Assembly (NCBI RefSeq): GCF_021155775.2
Contig: NC_060232.1
Coordinates: 30,759,922-30,823,921 of the forward strand
Reading direction: 5' to 3'
Length of the DNA: 64,000 nucleotides
Source of the DNA: Neodiprion pinetum
Lineage: Eukaryota; Arthropoda; Insecta; Hymenoptera; Diprionidae
In this document: positions 1 through 11,900 of the stretch, one piece after another
Layout: each line of letters opens with the position of its first letter
Position numbering within the stretch: the stretch's first letter is position 1
Position numbers and translations under genes: made by a program
The notes under the pieces: model-generated
Databases searched by the model: none
The model's input: the letters and a program-made list of their open reading frames with translations, nothing else
What the model was told of the DNA's origin: nothing

Positions 1-50
1 AAAAGTTTAAAAAGATATTTTTCCCATTTTTTAATAATTCATCAAATAAA

Positions 51-158
51 ATGGGGGATTATAGTGCAGACTGGGATAGTCCAGACTACACGTATGACGA
101 CGTAGATGATTTAGGTGCTTGCAATTTTTTATCTGCAGATCATTTTCAAATTCCATAA
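51..158 (+). CDS. Small acidic ORF upstream of glutaredoxin (uncertain)
   Basis: A 35-codon ATG-to-TAA frame starts MGDYSADWDSPDYTYDD and is rich in Asp and Tyr. I do not recognise it. It lies 74 bp before the glutaredoxin start. If a weak donor at 102 (GAC/GTAGAT) joined the acceptor at 221-222 (tttag), the reading would continue in frame into glutaredoxin and give an acidic N-terminal extension. The unspliced form could equally be an upstream ORF or chance. No other evidence of coding is visible. Confidence 0.2.
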   Translation: MGDYSADWDSPDYTYDDVDDLGACNFLSADHFQIP

Positions 159-231
159 TTTCACTAATGATATTTGCTGGTAAAAATCTAAGAAATATAA
201 TTGACACATAGCATTTGTTTAGCTGAATACA

Positions 232-643
232 ATGGGTTTAGGTTCCAGCAAATCAAAAATTATGCCTGCAACACGAGAGCTTGTCAACGAACTCATCGCT
301 TCTGACAGCGTCGTAATATTCTCGAAGACCTACTGCCCCTACTGTACAATGGCTAAAGAGGTACGCACCATGAGCTAGAATATTTCATAATTGTTAGACA
401 ATTTTCAACAGTTATTATTTTGTGTATTTTATGTCGCAGGTATTCGATAAGCTGAAACATAAATATACAGCGATTGAACTTGACTCACGGGATGATGGCG
501 ATGAAATTCAATCTATTCTTAGTGAATTGACGGGTGCTAGGACTGTCCCTAGAGTTTTTGTTAAAGGTGAATGTTTGGGGGGAGGCACTGACGTTAAGAA
601 AATGTTTGAAAGTGGGGAGCTTTCAATGAAACTAAGTCATTAA
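232..643 (+). CDS. Grx1: Glutaredoxin, dithiol CPYC class (2 exons)
   Basis: Coding exons are 232-360 and 440-643 (phase 0; donor gag/gtacgc, acceptor cgcag), giving 110 aa. Glutaredoxins reduce protein disulfides and glutathione mixed disulfides using glutathione. The active site SKTYCPYCTMAKE is at about residues 33-45. The GSH-binding TVP motif (ARTVPRVFV) and the GGGTD loop follow in exon 2, as in the single-domain animal enzyme, and the length is normal for the family. The first residues, MGLGSS, fit the N-myristoylation consensus MGxxxS, so membrane attachment is possible; this is inference. A polyadenylation signal AATAAA sits at 738-743, about 95 bp after the stop. It is followed on the same strand by the PLA2 gene. 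Confidence 0.95.
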
Positions 644-1231
644 TATCAATGATATCGTATAATATTTACATGTACAGAAAATTAATGATTCATTATGTTG
701 ATTGCTCGAATATATCAATTCAATCCATGTCAACAATAATAAAAGAAGGTTTTCATTTGAGTGTTGTATATTTATTTGTAAATTTTAAACTTGTAAATTA
801 TAAATAACGACTACGATTATTTAGCCTTTGATTATTTCGAATGGTTATTTTCCCCCTACCCAACAGCATTGACATTGTCAAGTACAGAGTAAAATAGTAT
901 TGCACATTTTCTCGTAATTTGAGAGACAATGACAATTAGGTTTTAAGTTGATTGATAGATTAGTGTGATATTCACGTTACATCACGATACAGTGAAGTAA
1001 ATAATACTTCAGTAATACTCCTAAGAAATACTATAACAACCTCTCTAATATTAATTCCTGAATATTCCGTAATACAGGAAACTGTTCACGTTGCAAATAT
1101 CGACGCAAACAAGTACTATTCGTCGTTTCTATGACTGTTGACTAAAAATATCCTATCGGATCCTTCCAAATGTGAAAACAGCATACACGACCAATTCTGT
1201 TTTAGTTCATATTCGCACACGAACGTCAAAG
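644..1231. other. Intergenic: glutaredoxin 3' end and PLA2 upstream region
   Basis: AT-rich sequence containing the glutaredoxin poly(A) signal (738-743) and the presumed 5' UTR of the phospholipase gene. A tiny upstream ORF begins at ATG 1131 (four codons). I see no other gene or repeat. Confidence 0.6.
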
Positions 1232-2099
1232 ATGCGTTTCACGAAATACAGAAAAATTTTCGTATACATTCTGACTTTCTCAACTTATGTATGGTCGGAT
1301 TATGGGGCCGATATACTGGGAAACCTTCGTGACGCTGTTTTGGCAGCCGAAACTATATTCGGTGATTTTTTTAAAAATGCTGTCACCGTTGCAAAGAAGT
1401 TCAAGGACGTTCATGAAGTAATTAACGCTGCTGCCGACGATTCATGCGTTTATACATGTCCTACAGGTATATGTATTACAAAACTATAAAATTCTGCAAC
1501 AATTGAGCAAGCGAGACAATTTAAACTTATATAAGTTCGCCACGAATTATAACCTGTAAATTGCAATGCCGCATGTATCTCATTCACTAGTGATTTCATC
1601 TGTCAAATATTATGTCGTAGGTATGATACCAAAACCAAACTGGAATCACAAGCCACAAAGCAACGGATGTGGTTCGTTGGGATTGGAGGTAAACAACAAC
1701 CAGCTTTTATTAGACAAGAAATAATTCCATTCATTTATTCATTGAAACTAAAGTAATGCTTGTTATTTTTATTTTTAGCAAGCTCAAGAATTTTTTTCCT
1801 TTCCTGAAGTTACAAGTTGCTGCAATGCACATGATATCTGCTACGATACCTGTAATAACGATAAAGAAAAATGCGATTTCGAGTTTAAGCGCTGTCTTTA
1901 CAAGTACTGCGATAGCTTCGAATCTAGCAGCACAAACATGATTAAAGCTTGCAGAACAGCGGCCAAAGTACTTTTTTCCGGCACCACTACACTGGGATGT
2001 AAAAGCTTCCTGGATGCTCAGAGTAATGCGTGTTATTGTAAAGATCGACAGAACACTAAGTATAAGGAAACGAAAAGAGGTGCGCAGGCTGGCGGATGA
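1232..2099 (+). CDS. PLA2G12: Group XII secreted phospholipase A2 (3 exons)
   Basis: Exons 1232-1466, 1621-1688 and 1779-2099 join in frame (phases 1 and 0) to give 207 aa. Secreted PLA2s hydrolyse the sn-2 ester of phospholipids with Ca2+ and a His/Asp dyad. The start chosen gives a signal-like leader (KIFVYILTFSTYVW); the longer reading from 1172 has no such leader at its N-terminus. Group XII hallmarks are a CVYTCPTGMIPKP segment, the NGCGSLG stretch in place of the usual calcium loop, and the catalytic CCNAHDICYDTC motif. A cysteine-rich helix (CDFEFKRCLYKYC) and a terminal GCKSF...ACYC block follow. Spacing matches vertebrate PLA2G12A (about 190 aa). Catalytic His and Asp are present, so it is probably active. 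A poly(A) signal lies at 2522-2527. Confidence 0.92.
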
Positions 2100-2933
2100 A
2101 TTACTTTCAACTTAAATTGAATTGTAGATTCACCAGTCAGTTTGATATGAGACACCAGGGGTTTGCATTTAGATCTAGAGTAATCATCTTTGCCGAAAAA
2201 GAGAGAAAATACTGGTGAATTCTCCAAATAGGTAATAGCATGGAAATAACAAAACTTGATCAGAATATACAAGCGAGTATACAAGTGATCTTGTATCTTT
2301 GAACAGAATTTGTGAACAAACATTGGATCACAGTATTCGTTATGTGATTTCGCAATGTGCATGAGGCTGTACATATATGTATTAAATATAAAATTACTAA
2401 TAAGGATTAGCATCAATATTTATAAAAACATTTAGCTTCTAGGTATCTGCTAATGAATGAAATTAAAGATTGTGATTTTTCATCCGACATTTTTGAAATA
2501 CGTTTATCAGCAAATCATGATAATAAATAATATGTAAATACTGAATCGAAATACAATTGTCTTGATTCTTAATCATGTTTTGTAATCTTCTCTCCAATTA
2601 TTTCTGCCAACAACCTACGCTGCATTACGATAAATCATGCAAAGTTGTATACACAAGATATGCTGCTTTACGATAACTTTGCATAATACATGTAAAGTTA
2701 TATGCACGCATCATATAAAAAGAATAGTAATATACATGTAACTTGCTCACATAGAAACCAAAAAGCAAATGTTTTCCCTGTTGTCAAAATAGAAAGTAGA
2801 AAATCGTTTTTGTGGAAATGTCATAATTTATATTTTGTTGTCCTTTGAATTTCTGTAATTAGGCAGACCAAAATTACCTAGTGAAGTCTACCTTTTCGCA
2901 GTGGTTCTAACAATCAGGAACGATAGAAAGAAA
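2100..2933. other. Intergenic between PLA2 and the HMG-box gene
   Basis: AT-rich; contains the PLA2 3' UTR with AATAAA at 2522-2527. An open frame on the minus strand (2416 to 2033) overlaps the PLA2 end and UTR and looks non-coding. No repeats or RNA genes seen. Confidence 0.5.
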
Positions 2934-3339
2934 ATGGGTGGTCAGGCATCGACACCCTGTAATAAAGTTGACAGAAGAGGCCACCATGGGTAAGGTCGAC
3001 GATTGCTATGCCAAAAAAACGTTCAATACAGTATTTGTTTTTAGCACAGATGAGAATACGTCGAAGAATCGTGGACATAGATGTACAACAAAGACTAAAA
3101 GAAAGAATATTTCTTGTATTTCAAAACTATCACGGTCAACCAACCCCTTCATTCTTTTCTTCCTTCGGATGCAGAGAAAAAGACCAAAGAAACCAGTGGT
3201 CGAAGTTGCCAGAAAAGCTGGCAAATTATGGTGCCAAATGTCAATTAATCAAAGAAAAAAATATATTGCGCTAGCACAGGCTGAAAAAAAGCGAAAAGAA
3301 GCAAGAAAAAATAAAAAACGTTGCACCAAGTACAAATAA
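2934..3339 (+). CDS. Small basic HMG-box protein, sperm-chromatin (Mst/protamine-like) type
   Basis: The conserved part is an HMG-box-like segment in the last ~65 residues: NPFILFFLRMQRKR, then VVEVARKAGKLWCQMS, then INQRKKYIALAQAEKKR, ending in a Lys/Arg-rich tail. The aromatic/Trp/Tyr pattern is that of the divergent HMG boxes found in Drosophila protamine-like sperm nuclear proteins. Two models share this frame. A spliced form runs from ATG 2934 (exons 2934-2989 and 3045-3339, a 55-nt GT-AG intron) and encodes 116 aa beginning MGGQASTPCNKVDRR. An unspliced form starts at ATG 2986 (context gccaccATGGG) and encodes 117 aa. The spliced form has the stronger donor (GG/GTAAGG). Poly(A) signal at 3601-3606. 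The role in DNA compaction is inferred from family and charge. Confidence 0.7.
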
Positions 3340-4779
3340 CAACAATTTACAAATTGACATCGACCAAGTATAATGAAATCGAACACCACTCAATTATACT
3401 TACGTAATGCATACATCTTGGCATCTCATAAGTTTGTTCTCTGTCGATTTCTTTTCACGTTTTTTATTCAAAAATATTGAACAATTGTCGATATAATTTT
3501 CTGGTACTATGTAAAAATTGTACAATTTAATTTTGTGAAACTATGGTGAGTACAATTTAATATCTCGGTTCGATTCAAAGCATAAAATGATATCACTATA
3601 AATAAAAACATGTTGGTCAAGGATTACACGACGGCAAGGTTAAAGCCCGATTATCTACTTTCATCTTTATACGACGTCAATAGCGGTTTTCATTCTACTA
3701 GATCAGTAGATGAATTTAAAATTAATCAATAAAATACTCTATATAAACTATTTACGAGTGTAGTTTTATTTGTTAGTATGATTTATATCTATGTACAATA
3801 AATATTGATGTATCTTTACACTATATTTTAAAGACCTTCCTTATTATTTATAATTACACTAACACTAGCGATTTACTTTTGCTGTCAGATGTTTGGAAAA
3901 ATTAACTTGAATGTGTATTATAAATATAATTTCACGAGCTGTTCTGCAAAGTATCAATGGGAATCATAAAAAGTTAAAATACATGGACGAGCACCACACA
4001 TTTAAAGTTTAAAATATGAAATATACTTTTCACAATAAAAAAAAAATAGTTTCCACAACAGTTTGCGATTATTTGCAGAATAGCTCTAACTATACAGTCA
4101 CAATCCTTTCGGACCAAGTGTGCCCTCTCAATACTAAGTGATATTATTACATACAATAGCGGTTGTGAGTGAACATGTGATAAGAATAAAATATAATTAT
4201 GTGTGTAATGGTGTGTAATATTAATATTAATAAGTAGTTTATGATACATAAAGTACAGCGTGCCCCAAAACGTAAACAACAATGCTTAACAATCGATAAT
4301 ATCAAACAGAATATTATTCATAAGTATTTTATATAAATATTATGATACACAAACGTAACACCTTGAGAAAAATGCCCTACTAAAAATACGTATTTACTTT
4401 GTCGTGGGGTCTCTCTCGGCTATTTTTATGATATCCAAAGTTCATTGACAAAAATATCAAACATTTTGAGACATGTGAAGTGATTCAAAATATTGGATCT
4501 GTTTCACAAGCTTTCAAACTTCAATTGATGTGATACCACTACTCTAGGTTCGAATGATTGAGTAGCTTTGACACTCGATGTAATGAAGTGGTCGATAGTG
4601 ACCAATTATCATCCATTTGAAACGATTGAATGGTTCGAAGTAAGAAGATGTGAGTTTATTAAGGTACAGAATTTGCTCTGTCATGAACTCTGAATATGAC
4701 AACTCATCTCATACTGTTTCCCAGGAACAGGTCTTTTATGAGGGGGGAAAAAAAAAAGATCAGAAGTTTATAGCTAAGG
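3340..4779. other. Convergent 3' region between the HMG-box gene and KAT6
   Basis: Very AT-rich. It holds the HMG-box poly(A) signal (3601-3606, +) and the 3' UTR of KAT6 on the minus strand, with a candidate minus-strand poly(A) signal (TTTATT on +) at 4655-4660, about 120 bp after the KAT6 stop. No further gene seen. Confidence 0.5.
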
Positions 4780-5925
4780 CTAGCGTGGTCTCATTGTGCC
4801 ATTAAGGGGTTGCATAAGGCTCCCGTTTATATAGCCGTGATACGTCGTGTAGACGGCTGCCGGGTTTTGTTGGTGTGGATCTTGAGAATACGGCACGTTA
4901 ACCACACCTACTGGTAACTGACTCGCCTGATTCATAAAACCACCGAGCTGTGCCGCCTGATTCATGTAACCAGTCGTTGGTTGAGCAACTCTGTAGCCAT
5001 ATGGTGAAGCCATTATATTTGGATTCAACGTAACGTTTGGACTAACTCGAGAAGCAGCACTTTGCATTTGTGGGCAAGTACCACTTGGGTCCAATGACTG
5101 CCTATATAGACCCTCGCTCGCATATGTTTGATTCAAAGATGCCATATTTGCGTTTGCCGATGGCCTCGAAGCAGATCTACTTGATGGTCCAGGAGTGCCG
5201 GGTGGTGCAGTATTTACATTATAATAATTCTTACCATATCCTAGAGGTACCTGGGGAGGTGTAGGTAGCTGTCTCGATGTTTGTGGGGGTGTCATGGTAT
5301 GAGGGATAGGTGGGGGTGGGGTCAAGTTCATAGCCGGTGGAGGAGTTGGAGGTATCATTTCCAAACCATTTGTCAACTGTTGTAATTTTGCCAAACTACA
5401 AGAGTTCGGAGTTTGATGATTACCAGATCCTGTGAGTGATGGTGGGGCCGGTGTGTGTGAGTGAGGTGGCATTGTACTTGTCTGAATGTAGAAATTCGTG
5501 GCTGTCGTACAAGGTGTTGGAGCTCCAGATCTGCCACCTCTGTGTTGGATAACGTAAGTATTTTGTGTTGGAAATGCTTGAGACGCCACGGCCATATAAT
5601 TTCCTTGAGAAATAACAGCCATATTGTGAGAGTGGGCTGCATGTGTATGCGAATGAGGATGAGACATTGGCGGCACAGTCATGGAAGACTGTTGGTACTG
5701 GGGCGGTAAATGCGATCCATGTGTGTGGGCTATAGTATTATGACTAACGTGGGCTGCTGAATGTTGAGAACTCTGAGCATGGGAGGTTGGTGGAGTAGCA
5801 CGATGAGACCTTTGTTGGGTAGATCTCGATCTATGCGTTTGTGATCCACTTGCTCGCTTACTACTGTGAGACTGCGATTGTTGTTGATGTGCAGACTGTT
5901 GTTGTTGTTGCTGTTGCTGTTGTTG

Positions 5926-5967
<42 letters not shown>

Positions 5968-8900
5968 TTGTTGTTGTTGTTGTTGTTGTGATTGGCTATG
6001 AGCCATGCTTTGATTTTGTGCTTGTTGCTGAGCTCCAAGAGATAACTGCATTGGTTGTGGGGTATGCGACTGAGGGAGTGGCTGTGGGGTATGACTTTGA
6101 GGCATAGGTTGTGGGCTTTGAATAGGTATATTTTGTGGCGTATGGGACTGAGATAATGGTTGCGGTGTATGAGACTGAGAAAGAGGTTGAGGAGTATGGC
6201 TCTGAGGAATGGGTTGTGGACTCTGCGTTGGAATACTTTGAGGAGTATGTGACTGTGGAGTATGTGACTGTGGAGTATGTGACTGTGGAGTATGTGACTG
6301 GGGTGTACGTGGTTGCTGCAGCGGCTGTGGTGTGTGGGGCTGATGCATGGGATGTATTGCTACATGCGCCGGTGGTGTATGCTGAGGCATTGAACAATCT
6401 GAGTACTGTACTTGTGGTGGAATATTAACCGCAACTGGAGGTGCTGTGATTTGCAATGAGGTTGCAATATTCGTTGGAGCAGATGGAGGCATAGGTAATG
6501 CGCTAGGAGGTCTTTCCACACTGTTTTGAGATGCTAAATCACTAGCTATTGATGTAGGAGATTCTAACCCAAGCTGATTGACATCAAGTTCACATTGTCC
6601 ATAATGCAACGAATGTACGGAATTAGTTGTGGAATCTGGAGTATAAACACCCATTGAAGGTAAGTCTGGCTGCGAAGGAGGAGTTCTTTTCACAGACCCT
6701 GGATTGTCTAAATGAGGCGTAGTTTTACCACTTTCAGGGGAGTTTTGTTTTTCTTCTTGATGTATCTGAAGATGTAGCGTGTCCTGTTCTATCACAGGTA
6801 CTATCTTTTCCTGAGGTGTAGGTAGTTGTGTCTCCATCATTACTAAATTACCAGTGGAACTTTCCCTTTTTTCAGCGAGCAGGTTATTTGCTTTACTTTG
6901 TGACAAACTATCTTTCAGTTCCTTAGGTTTTTCCCACATGTTTGGTTGCTGTGGGATGGATTGTTCTTGATCTATTTTCTCCGTTTTTTCTGGAATTTTT
7001 TCCTTTGACGGTGATGCAGGTTGAACAGGAGCAGTTATCTCTGGAATTTGTCCTGTTTCCGAATTTTTTAGAAGCTCCTTAGAGACATCGTTTCTTTCTT
7101 CAACAATAGGTTTATCTACTTCACTTTTTCTTGGACTTGGTTTTTCTTTTTGCTTCATAGTTTTATCCTTTACAATTTCTTTTTCGACCATTTTTTCTAG
7201 CTTCTCTACCTTGTCCTTGACTGGACTGGGTGGTGTGAGTGGTGCTTGTTGCGATATCGATTTTGACCTTGGAGGAGGTTCTTCTTCTTCTTCTCCCTCA
7301 TCCTCATCACCACCCTCATATTCACCTGGACTTCCAGTTGGTAATTCGCTTTCAGTTCGATCTGTTACTGTTGGTGTTTCGATTTGGTCTACTTTATCAT
7401 CTTTTATACTACTTGGCCTTGAAGGAAATATCTCAGGAATAGTCATTTGTTCGCTAGATACTTTAGTTTGTACCTCTTCAGGAGGAGGTGACAGCGAAGG
7501 TGGAGGAATGACAGGACTTTTTGTCCTGTCCTTAGTTGGTGATTCAGGTTTTAACTCAGGCATCTTCAAGTTGTCAGCTACTGTAGCTACCGCAACTTTG
7601 GCTCTACTACGCCTCGACATTGGAGAACATTTTACATCTTTGATTTCCTCCTTTTTCCCATTACATTGTGCATCTTCTAGTGCCTTCTTTTCTCTTGCTT
7701 GTTTTGCTTGTAGATTTTTTGTTTGTCGGCTAGTAACTTTCATCAAAATATCATCCAATTTGCTTTGTTTCTTTGTAGGCTTTGGAGTAGGTACTGGAGA
7801 TGGTGGTGTTGAGATTTTGGGAGGACTGTTCGGAACTTCTATTGTTGCATCCAATTGTACTTCTGTTTCTTCAGCCTTGTTCTTTTCCTCCTTTTCACTT
7901 TCTCTTTTCTTTTCTCTGTCTCTTTCTCGTTCGTTGTCTTTTTCTCTTTCATTTTCCCTCTCTTTATCCTTTTCCTTAATTTTCTCCTTTTCTTTTTCTT
8001 TCGCTATTTCTTTTTCCTTTTCCTTTTCCCTTTCTTTTTCTCTCTCTTTTTCTTTCTCCTTCTCCTTTTCCCTAATAGATTCACGAGTTCGTTTTCTACT
8101 ACTTTCAACTTTCTCTTCTTTATCTTCAGATTCAGTCTTTTCGGAATGTTTTCGTTTTCTTGAAGGTATTGAAACTGGGGGTTCGACTATAACATTTTTC
8201 GGTGCCCTTATTCTTCTCCTTGAAGTTGATGTTGGGGTTGCTTTAGGAGTATTTGTAACGGGAGGATTTTTTGCAGCAGCACTTTTCGTATTTTTTGATG
8301 TGACCAAGACCTCCTTATCCACTTCCATATTCATCTTTGTTTCTTCAATATCTACGACTTTCTGACTATCCTTGACCACTACTTTGTTGTCATTGATTTT
8401 GTCTTTGTTTTTATCTTTTTCTTTAAGGTGAACAGTTTTTTGGGTAGATTTGGGTTTTAGAGGAGATGCTCTTCTGTGTCCCGATCTCCTTCCCCGTGGC
8501 TTCTTTTTTATTTTGACCTTCTGAATTTTTTCTACAATTGTCGGTATGGGCTTAGGCTCCAGTATCGGTGAACTTTCGGAACCAGTCTCCCCCCCTTCCT
8601 CAGTACTTAGATATGGGTTGGAAATCTGACTGAGCAATGGAATCCACCGTAAGCATTCTGGATCTAAACTTATTCGAGAACTCTTGCGAACTTTTGCCAT
8701 GTGAATGTCAACTTTATTCCAATCCACGGCTATTATTACCTTTGGTTTGTCATCCTTAGATGTATTAACTGGTCTGATAAAACCAAGTAGCTGCATTGCC
8801 ATTGCAATGTCATGAGCTGATACTCCAGTTTCTTTTGTGATATCACCTAGCTTAATGTCTTTATCTTTTCGGTGTAAATCCAGGTACTCGAGAACAACAC

Positions 8901-11900
8901 TCTTCCAAAAAGAATAATAAGACACTCTACCCAAATCGGACAGTGGTTTTTCTGGAGTACCTGGAATACCCTCGACTTTTGATAACAAGTAACTAAATTC
9001 TATCAGAAAGCGACCAAATCCTTGTCTCTGATACTGGGGTAGAGTCATTATGCATGAAACATTGTACCTTTGCGCAGGACAATGTTTTTCTTTACTGAAA
9101 TATCCCACTAAATGACAACCGTATTTATCATTCTTTGTGACTGCGTAAAATAAAAATGGTTCAACATCGTAGTAGAGGGTTTTGTGATCCAGAAACAGCT
9201 TTGCCAGCAGACATAAATTCTGACAGTAAATTTTATTCACGTTGCCGTCAATCTGGAACAAAGTATCACAAGAGTTTTCAAGAATATTGCTCAACAACGA
9301 AATTTTTTTTAGTCGATAAAGCTAATTTTCTAAACAATCCCGAATGTGCCCTCCCAGCCGCGTATGATTTTTCAGAAAGAATCAGGTAACAAAAACCTCA
9401 AATTGTATTCAGACCAATACGGTAATTGAAGAGATGTTAAGTAATGAGCTATTTGATGATGATTATTCATAACAAATAAAACTGACTCACCTCAAATACA
9501 GATAAGCCGTTACATCGATAAATTTCTGTGGCAGGTGGATGTCTCCATTGGCATTTATCCATATGCCTGTCCAACACAGCTCGACTTTTAGTGTACTTCA
9601 AACAGAATTCACAGAAGAACAACTTGGGTAATCTAGCATATTCTTGGGGAAATGGACTGGAGTACCAAGTCTCGACTTCGTATCTGCCAAAAACGATTGC
9701 AGCAGGATTTCTGCTACCAGATCCAGGTCCGGTACCACCAGGACTCAGAGACGAGTCTGTAACCTCATCAGATGTCACAGTTGAGCCGTTAGCTCGTTCC
9801 CTAGCCTCTTTAAATAGATCCACATCCTTCTGCGTTACACCTGGGGGTAATGTCTGGGTTGCAACGGGTTCATCTGCAAAGCGTAAATGGATAGTTCTCA
9901 ACTTCCAAGTAGAATTCATCAGTTTCCAGCTAATAGTTTATATACAGACAAAGAAAAAAAATGTACGCGAATACTTAAATGAAGGTATCCATTGAGAAGT
10001 ATTTGAAAAGCATACTATTGTAGTAGCAATGAGCCCTGAATACTTCACAGTAATTTTGTTTAGTTCAAGCATTAACATTTTCTTTGTTTCATATGATTTT
10101 GTATCTGATAAATTCAAAGACGTTGATTATCAAAAGTGGATAATATGATGGTTTCTTCAAGTTGCTTTATAATACTCCATAATAAGCAACATTTCATATA
10201 GTAATAAACTATCTCAAAAGTCATATACATGACTACATAGTTTGGATGCAAACATTATTTAGCAATTGATTTCATTTTTCTAATTTTTGACATAACTATG
10301 GATTTGAAAAATTCGTTCGTTTAAAACAAGTGCAATGTGTTATTTACAAGAAATACATAATTCACGGGCATAGAATTATACGGGATGAATGCTAATTGTA
10401 ATCCTACATACGTTATGCTATATGTAAAAATAAATTCAAATAACAATAGGTGCAAATAATTGAATTAGTGTTAATTGTGAGTAACAAAGCTAAGCTCTGG
10501 GAAGGCGGAATGTGTTGGCAAAGTGTCGAGTACTCTGGGGTATTGAATAAGGGAAACCAATGAGTGATGAATAATTATGCCTGTCAGATATCAAGAACCG
10601 CAGCTACAGTAGCCCCGTTAATAAAGAATGGATGATAATGGTAGTAGTGAGTGAGCTGCCACCCAGTGCCATTTATTTGGATGCAGGATAGTTGTTTTCT
10701 TTGTTATTTGGGCTGGAAAAGGAATTTCTTTATACACCAGGAAAGATGGCTCGCGCATTTAAGTCGGAGGTTCAGATGAGACAATAAATTTCCTCTAAAC
10801 GTAATTGATATTATATTGAATAGCATAAATTGATAAAAGCTCGCTGTCTTGACGCCGACTAGTTAATAAATTTTAAGTCGAGTCTCAGTCAATGAAGTCA
10901 GAATAAATGCATTGAAATTCAGCAGAATATGGTGGCTATTGCAAAAAAGCAATACATAAAACATTTTCTACGAGAAATCACCATAACAATGAAACAAAAA
11001 AATTATAGTGCCAAAGAATAATCAAAGTATCATGCAATGAATGTGGAAAGTTACTTCACAATGTAATGTAAGTGGAGGTATAACGTTTGAATAATAATTC
11101 ATCAAGGTCTTAATTTTTTGCAAATACTTGAATACAACATCCGATACGGAAAGCCAAAAATTCATCTACTACAAGCTGAACAGTACTTTATCCTTGTATA
11201 ACACATGAGTTGATTGAACAAACAGAACAATGTTTTTGATTTGTATACCTCTTTTCAAATTACACCATGATTTTGTGAAGCGATTAAAAAAACATGATTG
11301 TTCAGTTTAAATAATGTTTCTACTGATCACGTTAATAACAATTACAAATACTTGAGCTGGTTACCGACTTATGAAGCAGATTATTTCATAAATTCACTCA
11401 ATTCAACCTTAAAACAATCACGTTATCCTGAAGAGAATATCTCTCACACACACACACATACACACACACACACACACGCGCATCACACCACACCACACCG
11501 CCAACACATCCACGGTGGTGAGCGAGGATTAGATTAAGGGAAGTCGCGATGGGGTGCATTTTTCAGGTTTGGATCGTGAATGGGTGGGGTAGACTCTTAC
11601 CCTTCTTGGTGGAGCAGGGTGTCGCGCGGGGTGTCGTGGTGGTGTTGGTGGTGGTGGCGCTAGTATAGGTTCGAGGGTTGGGTTTTGGATTTGATTTAAG
11701 GTTGGAATTGCTGCCGGGGATATTTTTTGGAATAGCGGGCTCAGGGTGGCGAGTCTGGGTGGCCTCTGTGATCAGTTGTTTTTTTCGCGAATGCTGCTCA
11801 TTCTTCATTAGACTGGAAGGCGATGAACAAGGTGAGACCATGCTGCCATATTTAAGACATCGTGATTCGTCAACACCTTTCAAAAATTTTTTTTGGTCCT

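Noticed and set aside
1138..1332. 64-codon frame overlapping the PLA2 first exon
   Set aside because: Different frame from the signal peptide and lacks the PLA2 continuation.
3008..3274. 88-codon frame starting MPKKRSIQYLF overlapping the HMG-box gene
   Set aside because: Out of frame with the HMG box; basic composition is inherited from the same AAG/AAA-rich DNA.
4540..4560. GGTTCGAAT resembling a tRNA B box
   Set aside because: No A box or cloverleaf in the neighbourhood; no tRNA gene found in the window.
5841..6107. Poly-Val/Ala frame on + across the CAG repeat
   Set aside because: Shadow of the Gln repeat; no start, no similarity.
7211..8365. 384-codon open frame on + opposite KAT6
   Set aside because: Ser/Phe/Leu low-complexity reading antisense to the Lys/Glu/Arg-rich KAT6 tail; an artefact of skewed composition.
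9253..9297. Upstream extension of the last KAT6 exon (reading MLSNILENSC...)
   Set aside because: Starts at a non-ATG codon and lies inside the intron; the acceptor at 9254-9253 joins SVFE to IDGNVNKIYC as in the MYST family.
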